From positions 1 to 42,762 of the forward strand of contig JABIBQ010000075.1 of NCBI GenBank assembly GCA_018652685.1: 42,762 bases of DNA, written 5' to 3'. Below, piece after piece: positions 16,139 through 24,296 of the stretch (position 1 is the first letter of the stretch; each line of letters begins with the position of its first letter). The notes under the pieces were generated by a model, which saw only the letters and a program-made list of their open reading frames with translations, ran no database searches and was not told the origin of the DNA. This stretch comes from Candidatus Bathyarchaeota archaeon. Its GTDB lineage: Archaea; Thermoproteota; Bathyarchaeia; TCS64. The position numbers were made by a program, and so were the translations under genes.

Positions 16139-17131
16139 GTGATACCGATGAGCGTTCTGAGCAGCGGCAGCTTCGTGGCTGATATCATGATCCCAGACCT
16201 GCCCCATATCGGTCCTCCCGGCAGCCTGACATACGCACCCAATGGAATCAAACTCAGTCCAGGTGGACACAGCGCAAACGTGGCCATTAATCTCGCACAA
16301 CTCGGGCTAATCTCTGTTCACGCCGTTGGTAGCATCGGGAACGATATGATGGGAGGCTTCATGGTAGACCAGTTGGAATCAAGTGGGGTCAAGGTCCATG
16401 CGGAGCGTCAGGAATCCACCACTGCAAAGAACGTGGCCCTGCTGGTGAAGGGCGAGGACAGGCGATTCATAGCCGAGCTAACCGCTAATTCCATGCTCAC
16501 GACTAGTTTCCTATTGGATGCAATTGAACGAATTTCTCCAAATGTATTCTACCAAGGTACCCTCGGAGGCTTACCTGATATCGAGAACAATATTGCCGAG
16601 ATTCTGGCAAAGGCACACGAAGAAGGAGCGATGACCTTCCTTGACGTTATTATGCCGACCAATGGATGGAGGTACCTTGAGGATGCCTACTCTAGCGTCG
16701 ATATCTTCCACTGTAACATACAGGAAGGCGCATCGTTGACAGGATTATCCGATCCAGTGGCTATGATCGATTACCTGATTGAGAAGGGAATAAGGTTGGC
16801 CATTATCTCCGACGGTGGGAAGGGAGTTACAGCCGGAACATGTGATATTCGAGTCTTCATGCCCGCCTTCGCTGTCCGTCAGGAGGATGCAACGGGTACA
16901 GGTGATGCCCTATGCGCCGGGATAATCAACGCCATTATTGGAAAAAGCGTGGTGCTAGACATGATCAGTGACCCTGACATCATCGTGGATTTATTGCTGG
17001 CAGGACAGGCAACCGGTGCGGCATGTGTAACCGGTGTAGGGGCGACCACCAACGTGAGGCAAGAAATAATCAAGCGAATCATGGAAGGAAGGGAAAAGGT
17101 ACTAGGAAACACAGTGGTGACGAGGAAATGA
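16139..17131 (+). CDS. PfkB/ribokinase family sugar or nucleoside kinase
   Basis: The 330-residue protein shows the ribokinase-fold signatures: an N-terminal GGHSANVAINLAQLGL with GSIGNDMMGGFMVDQLESSGV, and a C-terminal DATGTGDALCAGIINAI that contains the catalytic Asp and the anion hole (usually D-T-G-A-G-D; here Gly-Thr-Gly). The start is GTG at 16139, with GGAGAG upstream; ATG 16148 is an alternative. The gene overlaps radB by ATGA. PfkB kinases phosphorylate sugars, nucleosides or similar alcohols with ATP; the substrate cannot be named from sequence. Confidence 0.87.
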   Translation: MIPMSVLSSGSFVADIMIPDLPHIGPPGSLTYAPNGIKLSPGGHSANVAINLAQLGLISVHAVGSIGNDMMGGFMVDQLESSGVKVHAERQESTTAKNVALLVKGEDRRFIAELTANSMLTTSFLLDAIERISPNVFYQGTLGGLPDIENNIAEILAKAHEEGAMTFLDVIMPTNGWRYLEDAYSSVDIFHCNIQEGASLTGLSDPVAMIDYLIEKGIRLAIISDGGKGVTAGTCDIRVFMPAFAVRQEDATGTGDALCAGIINAIIGKSVVLDMISDPDIIVDLLLAGQATGAACVTGVGATTNVRQEIIKRIMEGREKVLGNTVVTRK

Positions 17132-17802
17132 GTACAAGGACATCAACAGGTATCCCCCCTCTTGATCGGCTACTTGGTGGTGGATTCCACTCGGCCACCA
17201 TCAACCTCATATACGGGGAACCTGCGGCGGGAAAGACAACCCTCACATTAAACACCACCCTCCACCACCTGAGATCAAACAGAGCTGCGAAAGCGGTCTA
17301 CCTTGACGTTGATAACAAGCTCAACGTGGGGCGACTACAGCAGCTCACGGGTGACAGGGATGACCTGCTCAAAAGACTCCACCTGTACACGCCCGAGAGC
17401 TTTGACCTTCAATCCTTGACACTGGAGTACCTTCCTGAACTTGAACACGGGGACATTGTTATTATCGACAGCATCACGGGGCTGTACCGTGGGGAGACCG
17501 AGGACACAGAGAAAACGTTTCAGGTCAACAAAGAGCTTAACCGTCAGGTTGGGTACATCTTGGAGATAGCGAAAACCACTGGTGCAACCATGTTATTAAC
17601 GGGGCAGGTCAGGAGCATAATGGACACGTCACAAATAGAGCCAGTGGCACCCAGGCTTCTGCGTTACTGGAGCAGTACCATCCTGAAACTGGAGAAAACT
17701 TCTTCCGGCTCCAGGCAGGTCACGCTTGAGAAGCCGCCCGGTATCAGGGTTCCAATAATCCTCACAATTAACGAGTCGGGGATAGTGGAGGCGGACGATT
17801 GA
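17128..17802 (+). CDS. radB: RadB-like RecA-family recombinase paralog
   Basis: The 224-residue protein begins STGIPPLDRLLGGGF, followed by Walker A GEPAAGKTT (residues 30-38) and Walker B DIVIIDSITGLYR. It has only the RecA core, without the N-terminal helix-hairpin-helix domain of RadA. Length and layout match archaeal RadB, an accessory factor for RadA in homologous recombination. A KaiC-like single-domain ATPase is the main alternative. I chose the ATG at 17128, which overlaps the kinase stop; a longer frame from 17023 lies inside the kinase gene. It overlaps carS by four bases. Confidence 0.82.
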   Translation: MSTRTSTGIPPLDRLLGGGFHSATINLIYGEPAAGKTTLTLNTTLHHLRSNRAAKAVYLDVDNKLNVGRLQQLTGDRDDLLKRLHLYTPESFDLQSLTLEYLPELEHGDIVIIDSITGLYRGETEDTEKTFQVNKELNRQVGYILEIAKTTGATMLLTGQVRSIMDTSQIEPVAPRLLRYWSSTILKLEKTSSGSRQVTLEKPPGIRVPIILTINESGIVEADD

Positions 17803-18272
17803 TAGCGAAAATCATCAACACTATTCTACTGTTCCTTCCGTCATACATCGCCAACAGCTCACCTGTGGTTTTGGGTGGAGGACCTCCAGTGGATGGTGGG
17901 GCTTTATGGACTGATGGCAAGCCAATTCTCGGGGCCAATAAGACAATCAGGGGAACCATTACCGGGGTTCTGGCAGGGACAATAATCGGAATTCTGCAAG
18001 GGAACTTTTTGGGTGGGTTCGCACAATCGGCGGGAGCATTATTGGGCGACCTCATCAGCAGCTTCTACAAGAGAAGGCGAGACTACCCTCCCGGCTCAAG
18101 CATGCCCGTAATTGATCAACTAGATTTCATAATCATGGCCGTAGCCCTGAGCTATCCCTTCCAGTCCACGGACTTGGTGTCCGCCTTGACGATAATGGTG
18201 ATAACCGTTCCAATACACTACGGGACGAATTACGTAGCATGGCTACTGAAACTCAAGAAGAACCCTTGGTAA
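17799..18272 (+). CDS. carS: CDP-archaeol synthase (CarS)
   Basis: This membrane enzyme transfers CTP onto the archaetidic-acid precursor (2,3-di-O-geranylgeranylglyceryl phosphate) to give CDP-archaeol, the branch point of archaeal phospholipid synthesis. The 157 residues hold about five hydrophobic helices. Family motifs are visible: LPSYIANSSPVVLGGG, DGKPILGANKTIRG and GALLGDLISSFYKRR, the last resembling the cytidylyltransferase signature. TTG at 17799 overlaps the radB stop (TTGA), so translation is likely coupled. It is strong evidence that the host is an archaeon with ether lipids. Confidence 0.92.
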   Translation: MIAKIINTILLFLPSYIANSSPVVLGGGPPVDGGALWTDGKPILGANKTIRGTITGVLAGTIIGILQGNFLGGFAQSAGALLGDLISSFYKRRRDYPPGSSMPVIDQLDFIIMAVALSYPFQSTDLVSALTIMVITVPIHYGTNYVAWLLKLKKNPW

Positions 18273-18455
18273 CAGTGGGCCGTAAATTTAAAAAAATTCT
18301 TTTGGCTGGCAGAAATGTTTTTGTCCTTGATTGTGATGTGATTGCACGATCTGACTATTTCTTATCAACTATTTATTGTAGGCAATATTATTACGGGATC
18401 CCTGTTCTATGAATTCGAACAACTGTTCAAGTCTGTGGGTTTAAACAAACGTAAC

Positions 18456-18463
18456 CTATATAG
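18456..18463 (+). promoter_or_regulatory. TATA box for the paired RHH-like genes
   Basis: CTATATAG lies about 69 bases before the ATG at 18525, giving a leader of about 40 bases that includes GGAGGG close to the start. Just upstream, three four-base arms GTTC (18404), GAAC (18417) and GTTC (18425) are regularly spaced and could be a binding site for the gene products. Confidence 0.45.
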
Positions 18464-18524
18464 AGTGAATCAATAGATCAAATGTAAACCAATTCAAGGT
18501 GACGACGATGGAGGGAAGAACTTA

Positions 18525-19097
18525 ATGTCCAGTCCGAGCAGGCGCAAGATGTTAGCTGCACAGGAGACCATAGCGAACCGCATCGTTGAATTGGCCAAGC
18601 GCAAGGACATGACCGTCTACCAGACCGTTAACGATATCTTGGAACAAGCTCTACGAGTGGAGGAGCTTGGAATGAGTCTTAGTCAGGTCGTGGATGAGAG
18701 GTGGATGCTTGAGAGGGCAAAGGAAACGGGTTTTACCTTCACCATCGAGCAGCTTCTTTATCGTATCGTTGAGGAGGCATATGATGAGAACTCTGAGCAA
18801 TCAGCCAAGGTCTGGAGGGAGATCGGTCATTGGTATGGGAAGTTATACCAAGCTAAGCATGAGGAGCCCATCGATGCATTTAGAGAGGCTCTTGAGTTGT
18901 TTACCCTTGGAACAAGCGAGTATACCCTTGACGTTTCAAATCGTGAACTAGGCTTCAGCCTTATAGGCGAGAAACTCTCGATTGGATACCTTGAACAATT
19001 CAGTATCTTCGTGGAGGAACTTTTCCTAGTCCTTGGATACAAGATTAAGGACAAAGAGATCAAGAGTGGTATCATCAAAATGGAGTTGAGCCAGTAA
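18525..19097 (+). CDS. RHH-like N-terminal domain protein, first of a paralogous pair
   Basis: The 190-residue protein has an N-terminal RHH-like region (RIVELAKRKDMTVYQTV, then NDILEQALRVEELG) followed by an alpha/beta domain I do not recognise, containing REIGHWYGKLY and a late EELFLVLGYKIKDKEI segment. It shares with the next gene the QALRxEExG turn, the xxGxWY motif and the LGYxxxDxxV-like ending, so the two are paralogs. GGAGGG precedes the ATG. Their position before the S-layer gene and the RHH fold suggest regulators acting as a heteromer; that is inference. Confidence 0.7.
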   Translation: MSSPSRRKMLAAQETIANRIVELAKRKDMTVYQTVNDILEQALRVEELGMSLSQVVDERWMLERAKETGFTFTIEQLLYRIVEEAYDENSEQSAKVWREIGHWYGKLYQAKHEEPIDAFREALELFTLGTSEYTLDVSNRELGFSLIGEKLSIGYLEQFSIFVEELFLVLGYKIKDKEIKSGIIKMELSQ

Positions 19098-19687
19098 TGG
19101 TTGAGAGCCTCCTTGATGACACAAAGCTCATAAAGATTCCAAAAACACTTGCAGCTCAAATTAAGTTAGTTGCTGGACGCCTAGGAAGGGGTATGTCCGA
19201 ATATGCGACTGACGCATTAACACAAGCTCTTAGAATCGAGGAAATGGGCTCCAACCTTGAAATGGCAGTCGATACTTTCCACGTCGTCAATGTTCATAGA
19301 GGAGCTGGTCTGGTAAATCTTCCCAGAACTTCTCTAACCCGAATAGTATCAATGCTCCAAGAAGATGAAGTAGCGATGTTTCATGAAGGGTCATTGGAAG
19401 CAGGACGATGGTATGCCTCATATATCTCATCCAAGCTGTCCCCAGATTCTATTCTATCTTTTCTTCAGAACGATTTGAAAATCACTTGGAACTTGGATGA
19501 AGCTGAGATCATCGAAGAGGATGTTTTAGTCTACTTCAGGGCGACTTCTTTCAACATGTCTAAGGATGTCACTGAACTCTTTGTTTTGTATACAAGCGGT
19601 ATTTTTGATGAGTTGGGGTACTCTGTTACCGATGCGGATGTGCTTCCTGGTCTAGTTTCTTTCAAATACATTAAAACATTGAATTGA
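19097..19687 (+). CDS. RHH-like N-terminal domain protein, second of a paralogous pair
   Basis: The 196-residue paralog starts with the ATG at 19097, sharing one base with the previous stop (TAATG). The N-terminus (LIKIPKTLAAQIKLVAGRLG and SEYATDALTQALRIEEMG) has a clearer RHH pattern: a strand with alternating polar residues and then two helices. The C-terminal domain (SLEAGRWYASYISSKL to IFDELGYSVTDAD) matches that of its neighbour but is strongly diverged. The stoichiometric overlap suggests a heterodimer. Codon use is more AT-rich than in the genes upstream, like the following surface region. Confidence 0.7.
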   Translation: MVESLLDDTKLIKIPKTLAAQIKLVAGRLGRGMSEYATDALTQALRIEEMGSNLEMAVDTFHVVNVHRGAGLVNLPRTSLTRIVSMLQEDEVAMFHEGSLEAGRWYASYISSKLSPDSILSFLQNDLKITWNLDEAEIIEEDVLVYFRATSFNMSKDVTELFVLYTSGIFDELGYSVTDADVLPGLVSFKYIKTLN

Positions 19688-19993
19688 TTTTACTTAAAGA
19701 GTTAATTTAATAACAATAATGTTGATAGATTTACATATTTAACATCATATTTGTTACCACTCAATAGTTGTAATTATTACTATCGTTGAACGGTATTCAA
19801 TAAATAATGTCATATTTGGTGTATACAATACACTCGCCTACTAGTTTTGTCTCATTCATGTATACAATATAACTCCTATTGTAGACATACCTTTAAATTC
19901 AAAATAATGCCTTTCCCATCCAATCGAAGGACAGGGTAGATTAAACGATCAATGATCCCTGTTTTACGATCAAACAAAAGGTGAATAATAAAA
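19688..19993 (+). promoter_or_regulatory. Long control region of the S-layer-like gene
   Basis: This 306-base non-coding stretch holds two perfect copies of TGTATACAATA (19820-19830, 19859-19869), each containing the palindrome TGTATACA and spaced 39 bases apart, close to four helical turns. A reversed TATTGTA (19877-19883) and a TATA-like CTTTAAATTC (19891-19900) follow. The 5' leader contains a possible stem ACAGGG/CCCTGT (19931-19962) with a repeated ACGATCAA in and after it, and AAGGTG (19978-19983) ten bases before the ATG. The layout fits a strong, regulated surface-protein promoter. Confidence 0.55.
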
Positions 19994-22498
19994 ATGAATA
20001 GTAAAAAAGCGATTACACTACTAGTTCTTGCGACACTTGTCATGAGCCTAGTCCCTGTGCTACCAGTTAGTGCAGTAGCAATAACCAACAGTTATGTTGC
20101 TGGACCTACTCCCCCTACCGTCGTAGACCTTATTGGAGATTATGGTGATACAGTTTCTGTACTTGGTACCGGTGTTACATCCGGGAACACAATTGAATTG
20201 TACTGGGACGTTGTCTCAGCTGCAGGACTATTGAACTCAACTACAGGTGAACCTGACGGAACCTACGAGGTATGGTTTGACGTTCCTTCTGACGTAGGAG
20301 GGGCTCACTACCTCTGGGTAAAAGATGTAGCCACTGGCGAAGTAGATATGTTAGCTACACCCTACGTGGTTGTACCAAGAATCAAGCTCAGTGAAGATGA
20401 GGGTCTTCCTGATGATGAGATAACTGTTACAGGTTATGGATTTGGTGACGAGGAGGTAATGAACATTACGTTCGGTGCCGCTGGTCTTGGTGTTCTTATT
20501 TCCACCAGTCCTAGCGAAGTAGAAACCTCTGACGCTGGGTATTTCTCAGCAACCTTTGATATACCTGCAGCAACCGCTGATGGACCTTATGTTGTTAACG
20601 CAACTGAATTTGGTGATGCTGTATGGGATAGTAATGGATTCACAGTTGGAGCCGCAATCACTCTCGATGTTGATGAGGGTCCAGCTGGAACCGTTATTAC
20701 GATCACTGGTCGTGGTTTCAATGCAAGTAGAACCGATCTAGATGAAGGAAATGTTACCATCGCGGGTAGCCCAATGGCTATCGAGGATGATGATACTTTT
20801 GATACAAGTTCCACTGGTACTTTTAGTCAAAAAGTTATCATGCCTTCACTTGCTGTTGGAGACAAAACTATCAGTGTTACAGATGGCGTAAAGACTGCTA
20901 CGGCTGACTTCGAAGTGCTCGGAGTCTCTGAGATTGAAGTCGATCCAGAATACGCAGCTCCTGGTGCCACAATATCTGTGTCTGGTTACAACTTTACCCA
21001 AATAGCTGGGTCCACGTTATCCTTCACGATTGGTGGAAGTTCGGTTTCGGACAGTATTACCGTTGATGCGGATGGTACTTTCGTAGGCGATCTTACTATG
21101 CCAGCTCTTGCTCTTGGAGCAGAGAAGCCCATTGTTGCAGTTGATGAAAACGGACTAAATGCTACTGTTAACATTCTAAGTGGAGTTCTTACCGTTCTTT
21201 TGTCTGACTATGAGGCACCAGTTGGTGCAGAAATCTCATTGACTGCATCAGGATTGAAGGGAACCCTAAACTACAACGTTACAGTAGATGATGACGAACA
21301 ACTACTATATGGAGCAGTTGGAGGAGTAACAGCTATTTCTGATACTTTTGTCATTCCAAGTCTTACTGCCGGTGTCCATACTCTGACTTTCGAGGATGAG
21401 GGATGGGATATCAGCGTAGATATTGACATCACAGTATCAGACGTAGCAGCGTTAACCATATCTCCGAGCGCTGGCGCTCCTGATAACTATAACGTAACCA
21501 TCTATGGTGTGAACTTCGTCGAGGAAGACGGACTAGGTCTTACATGGACTCTGTCTAACTCTACTGACTCGTGGGATATATCCGCAGATATTCTTACGAC
21601 TGGCGCAGTAGCCACTACCGATGGTGATGGTGTCATTGACGCATACTGGAACGTCTCAGCTGGTTCAGTAGATGTGCTCGAAATCGGAGCATATCTGTTG
21701 AATGTAACTATGGATGCATCGGCTAACCACGCTGATGCTCCTGCTGTTTGGGCAGAGATTGCGTTCAACGTACTGGCCGAGGAGTGGGATATCTCCATCA
21801 AGAAGGATTCCTACGCTGTAGGTGATACAATCACTTACAACATCAGGGCAACCTTCCCCAAGGAAGACGCAGAACTGACCATCACAGACCCAGACTCATA
21901 CACATACTGGGTCGCCACATTGGGCGCCGATGACTGGGTAGAAGTAGGTGACTGGGAGACAGTTCCTGTAGGCTACCAGGTAGGAGACAACTCCGCAGCT
22001 CCATTCACCCTATCCGAGGATGCCCCATTGGGCACTTGGACATGGGCGATAGAGGATGCATCAGGCGATGAACTGGAGGCAGGATCATTCGAGGTCGTTG
22101 AGGCCGCGGATAACTCAGCAGCCGTTGAGGCAGCCGTTGAGGCAGCCATTGAGGCATCTGTGTTAGACCTTGTTGCTGATATCGAGGCACTAGCCGACGA
22201 AATAGTCGACTACTCGAGTTCCTTTGATTCAGTCGCGGACGATATCGCGGCTGTAGCAGACGTAGCAGCTGACGCAGTAGCGGCAGCGAACGCAGCGGCA
22301 GACGCAGTAACATCTGTAGCATCAGTTGCAGGTGACGCGGCAGACGCAGCGGCAGACGCAGCCGAGGCAGCGAACGCGGCAAAGGATGCAGCATCTGGCT
22401 TGACCACCTTGGTCTACGGAGCAATCGGCGCAGCACTAGTAGCAGCACTCGCAGCAATCGTCTCACTGATGCAAATCAGTAGGCGAATCGCAGGTTAA
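19994..22498 (+). CDS. S-layer-like secreted protein with Ig/IPT-like repeats and C-terminal stalk and anchor
   Basis: This 834-residue protein starts with a Sec signal peptide (MNSKKAITLLVLATLVMSLV, cleavage likely after PVSA). About seven to eight beta-sandwich modules follow, each recognisable by GAPGxxIxVxGxxF-type openings (for example GPAGTVITITGRGF, APGATISVSGYNF), as in IPT/TIG-like surface proteins. Many N-x-S/T sequons are present. Residues about 710-800 are an Ala/Asp/Val-rich heptad region (AADAVAAANAAADAV) likely to be a coiled-coil stalk, followed by one membrane helix (LVYGAIGAALVAALAAIV) and a basic tail (SRRIAG). The plan is that of an archaeal S-layer or tetrabrachion-like subunit. 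Codon use turns visibly more GC-rich after about 21780, where the last module and stalk begin. Confidence 0.85.
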   Translation: MNSKKAITLLVLATLVMSLVPVLPVSAVAITNSYVAGPTPPTVVDLIGDYGDTVSVLGTGVTSGNTIELYWDVVSAAGLLNSTTGEPDGTYEVWFDVPSDVGGAHYLWVKDVATGEVDMLATPYVVVPRIKLSEDEGLPDDEITVTGYGFGDEEVMNITFGAAGLGVLISTSPSEVETSDAGYFSATFDIPAATADGPYVVNATEFGDAVWDSNGFTVGAAITLDVDEGPAGTVITITGRGFNASRTDLDEGNVTIAGSPMAIEDDDTFDTSSTGTFSQKVIMPSLAVGDKTISVTDGVKTATADFEVLGVSEIEVDPEYAAPGATISVSGYNFTQIAGSTLSFTIGGSSVSDSITVDADGTFVGDLTMPALALGAEKPIVAVDENGLNATVNILSGVLTVLLSDYEAPVGAEISLTASGLKGTLNYNVTVDDDEQLLYGAVGGVTAISDTFVIPSLTAGVHTLTFEDEGWDISVDIDITVSDVAALTISPSAGAPDNYNVTIYGVNFVEEDGLGLTWTLSNSTDSWDISADILTTGAVATTDGDGVIDAYWNVSAGSVDVLEIGAYLLNVTMDASANHADAPAVWAEIAFNVLAEEWDISIKKDSYAVGDTITYNIRATFPKEDAELTITDPDSYTYWVATLGADDWVEVGDWETVPVGYQVGDNSAAPFTLSEDAPLGTWTWAIEDASGDELEAGSFEVVEAADNSAAVEAAVEAAIEASVLDLVADIEALADEIVDYSSSFDSVADDIAAVADVAADAVAAANAAADAVTSVASVAGDAADAAADAAEAANAAKDAASGLTTLVYGAIGAALVAALAAIVSLMQISRRIAG

Positions 22499-22510
22499 AA
22501 CCAAAAATCC

Positions 22511-22530
22511 TTTCTTTTTTTATTTTTTTT
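22511..22530 (+). terminator. Poly-T terminator of the S-layer-like gene
   Basis: Two long T-runs (T7 and T8, with a short A/C interruption) begin about 13 bases after the stop; this is a strong archaeal intrinsic terminator, fitting a highly expressed single gene. Confidence 0.6.
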
Positions 22531-22668
22531 ATATACAGTTTTTAAAACCTATTTTAATGTATCACAAAAAAGAAAATGACTGATAAAAACAGCTGATATG
22601 ATTAGGATCGATAATGAGTGTACGGACATTCGATCGAATTTAAATTTTTTTCGACAATGTATCAATAA

Positions 22669-23433
22669 TCATTCTTCTTTTTGTTCCATAATGGATTGTA
22701 TTACGTTCTTAACATCCAACACCGTTGTAGCTTCGAATGGAAAATTCGTTCCAATATATGCATAATCTGTATGATTATGGGTATAAGGTGAACATCCATG
22801 ATCACTCAAAAGTATGACTTTGTTATCCCTCGCCAAGTCCTTGGCAATAAAAAACCCTTCTTTGTATATAGAATCACAATTAAGTTCCATATGAGACTGA
22901 ATGTCTGGTTGGTGTGTATAAATTGCTAATAATTCGTACGAGGAAAGTGTCAAACAGTTTAACAGTATTTTAAATAGTTTATAATTCTGATTAACCTGCT
23001 TCAGGCTTCCACCCAGAATAAACCCATCAACTACCCCTGGGATATCGAAAATAAACGAGTGATACTGACTGAAGATTGTTTCTTTATAGTCCACATGTGC
23101 GTTGTGAACTTTCCCTGATCCACTTCCAACATGTGTTTCTCTTTCTTTTTTTATATTCCATCCATCTCTATGCCATTTAATTCCTAATTTATGCAGTATT
23201 TTCCGAAACCGGAACCTATTTTTTACTGTTTCCGAGACTTGGAATTTAGGGTGAGGTTTTTCTTTTCCAGCGAACATACTTCCCCATATGTTCATTGTGT
23301 GAGGTTTATTTCCATAATATAAGCTCCTTGGGATCGTTAGTTTTTTTTCATAGGGCATAGAATGTTTTAATTCGCTGATATAATCTGGGTCTAACCCGTC
23401 CATGCATATAATTATTAATTTTTCTTTTTTCAT
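22669..23433 (-). CDS. Alkaline-phosphatase-superfamily phosphohydrolase/transferase
   Basis: The 254-residue protein shows the metal-site layout of the superfamily: Asp12 in IIICMDGLDP, Thr46 as probable nucleophile in KPHTMNIWGSMFAG, D/H ligands in HQPDIQSHMELN and the D-H pair in LLSDHGCSPYTHNH. A Thr, not Cys, at the nucleophile position argues against a formylglycine sulfatase. It lacks a signal peptide, so it acts in the cytosol, perhaps on phosphorylated glycan or nucleotide-sugar intermediates. The ATG overlaps the upstream glycosyltransferase stop by four bases, a tight two-gene unit. AT-rich. Confidence 0.78.
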   Translation of the reverse strand: MKKEKLIIICMDGLDPDYISELKHSMPYEKKLTIPRSLYYGNKPHTMNIWGSMFAGKEKPHPKFQVSETVKNRFRFRKILHKLGIKWHRDGWNIKKERETHVGSGSGKVHNAHVDYKETIFSQYHSFIFDIPGVVDGFILGGSLKQVNQNYKLFKILLNCLTLSSYELLAIYTHQPDIQSHMELNCDSIYKEGFFIAKDLARDNKVILLSDHGCSPYTHNHTDYAYIGTNFPFEATTVLDVKNVIQSIMEQKEE

Positions 23434-24167
23434 TCCTTTTTCTCCTTTTGCAAGAATTTAGTTATTATGTCTGGTATTTTTCCCTGGATTTGATCATTGT
23501 ATGGTACTAATTTTCTCTCTCTACGCATTACTGCGCCACTGCCCCTCTCTTTGTTTAAATGAAGATTAAATATACATGGATTATCCAAGTAGATTGCCCG
23601 TCCTTTCATCCGAGGAATGTTAAATTTTTCTGGAACAAATACTGTACCATTATTATGAAGCAATATATTATGAAATCCATTGTTTACTACTTGAGTCATA
23701 TTTTTTGGATGAATAATATTTTTACACGATCTAATGTACGTATTTTTGTACTTCATTTTTTGTAACAGTAATTCAGGTATTAGAACTTCATCTCCGTCAA
23801 GCATCAGGATCCATGTCTCATGAATTTTTTCTAATCCAAATCTTCTACTTTCTAGTAGATTTAAATCAGGTTTTATATAATAATCAATGTTTAAACCGTA
23901 TTTCTTTTCAATTTTTTTTATAGTTGGAATTGTTTCTCCGTTTTTATCAATCACAACGTATCTAGTGACAAAATGCATTGATGATTCAAGAGCTAATCCA
24001 ATTGTGTCTGACTCATTCCACACAGGGATAGCACATCCTACTTCGAAATTAGTTACTGGTTCACTTATACTGCTGAAATATCTAACAGGATCTGTTATAG
24101 TATGTCTGAGATAACTAAACAGACTTCGAATATTAGACCGTTCACCATAACGAATTTTATCTCCCAC
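23430..24167 (-). CDS. Glycosyltransferase family 2 protein
   Basis: The 245-residue GT-A fold protein begins the catalytic domain with VGCAIPVWNESDTIGLALES and has the metal/nucleotide-binding ILMLDGDEVL. Unlike many GT2 proteins it ends soon after the catalytic core, so it may be a short soluble enzyme. The start is a GTG at 24167. It is translationally coupled to the phosphatase-superfamily gene downstream. The likely role is addition of one sugar to a surface glycan; donor and acceptor are unknown. Strongly AT-rich relative to the housekeeping genes. Confidence 0.8.
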   Translation of the reverse strand: MGDKIRYGERSNIRSLFSYLRHTITDPVRYFSSISEPVTNFEVGCAIPVWNESDTIGLALESSMHFVTRYVVIDKNGETIPTIKKIEKKYGLNIDYYIKPDLNLLESRRFGLEKIHETWILMLDGDEVLIPELLLQKMKYKNTYIRSCKNIIHPKNMTQVVNNGFHNILLHNNGTVFVPEKFNIPRMKGRAIYLDNPCIFNLHLNKERGSGAVMRRERKLVPYNDQIQGKIPDIITKFLQKEKKE

Positions 24168-24296
24168 TTAAATCACATTTTCTACTCTATTAGTGAGATA
24201 AATAATATGCTTTTTCCTGGTTAACAAATTCGTGTTCCAAAACAATTGATAACTAGTTATGTAGGCACTTTTTTCGAGTCCTTTTAACTGAACAAT

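Noticed and set aside
16066..16287. N-terminal extension of the LLM oxidoreductase to a start at 16287
   Set aside because: The extra residues overlap the divergent kinase gene, contain no known domain, and the family normally starts at the MKFGYFLRP segment.
22005..22466. Long minus-strand frame rich in Arg, Leu and Pro
   Set aside because: It is the antisense shadow of the Ala-rich stalk of the S-layer-like gene.
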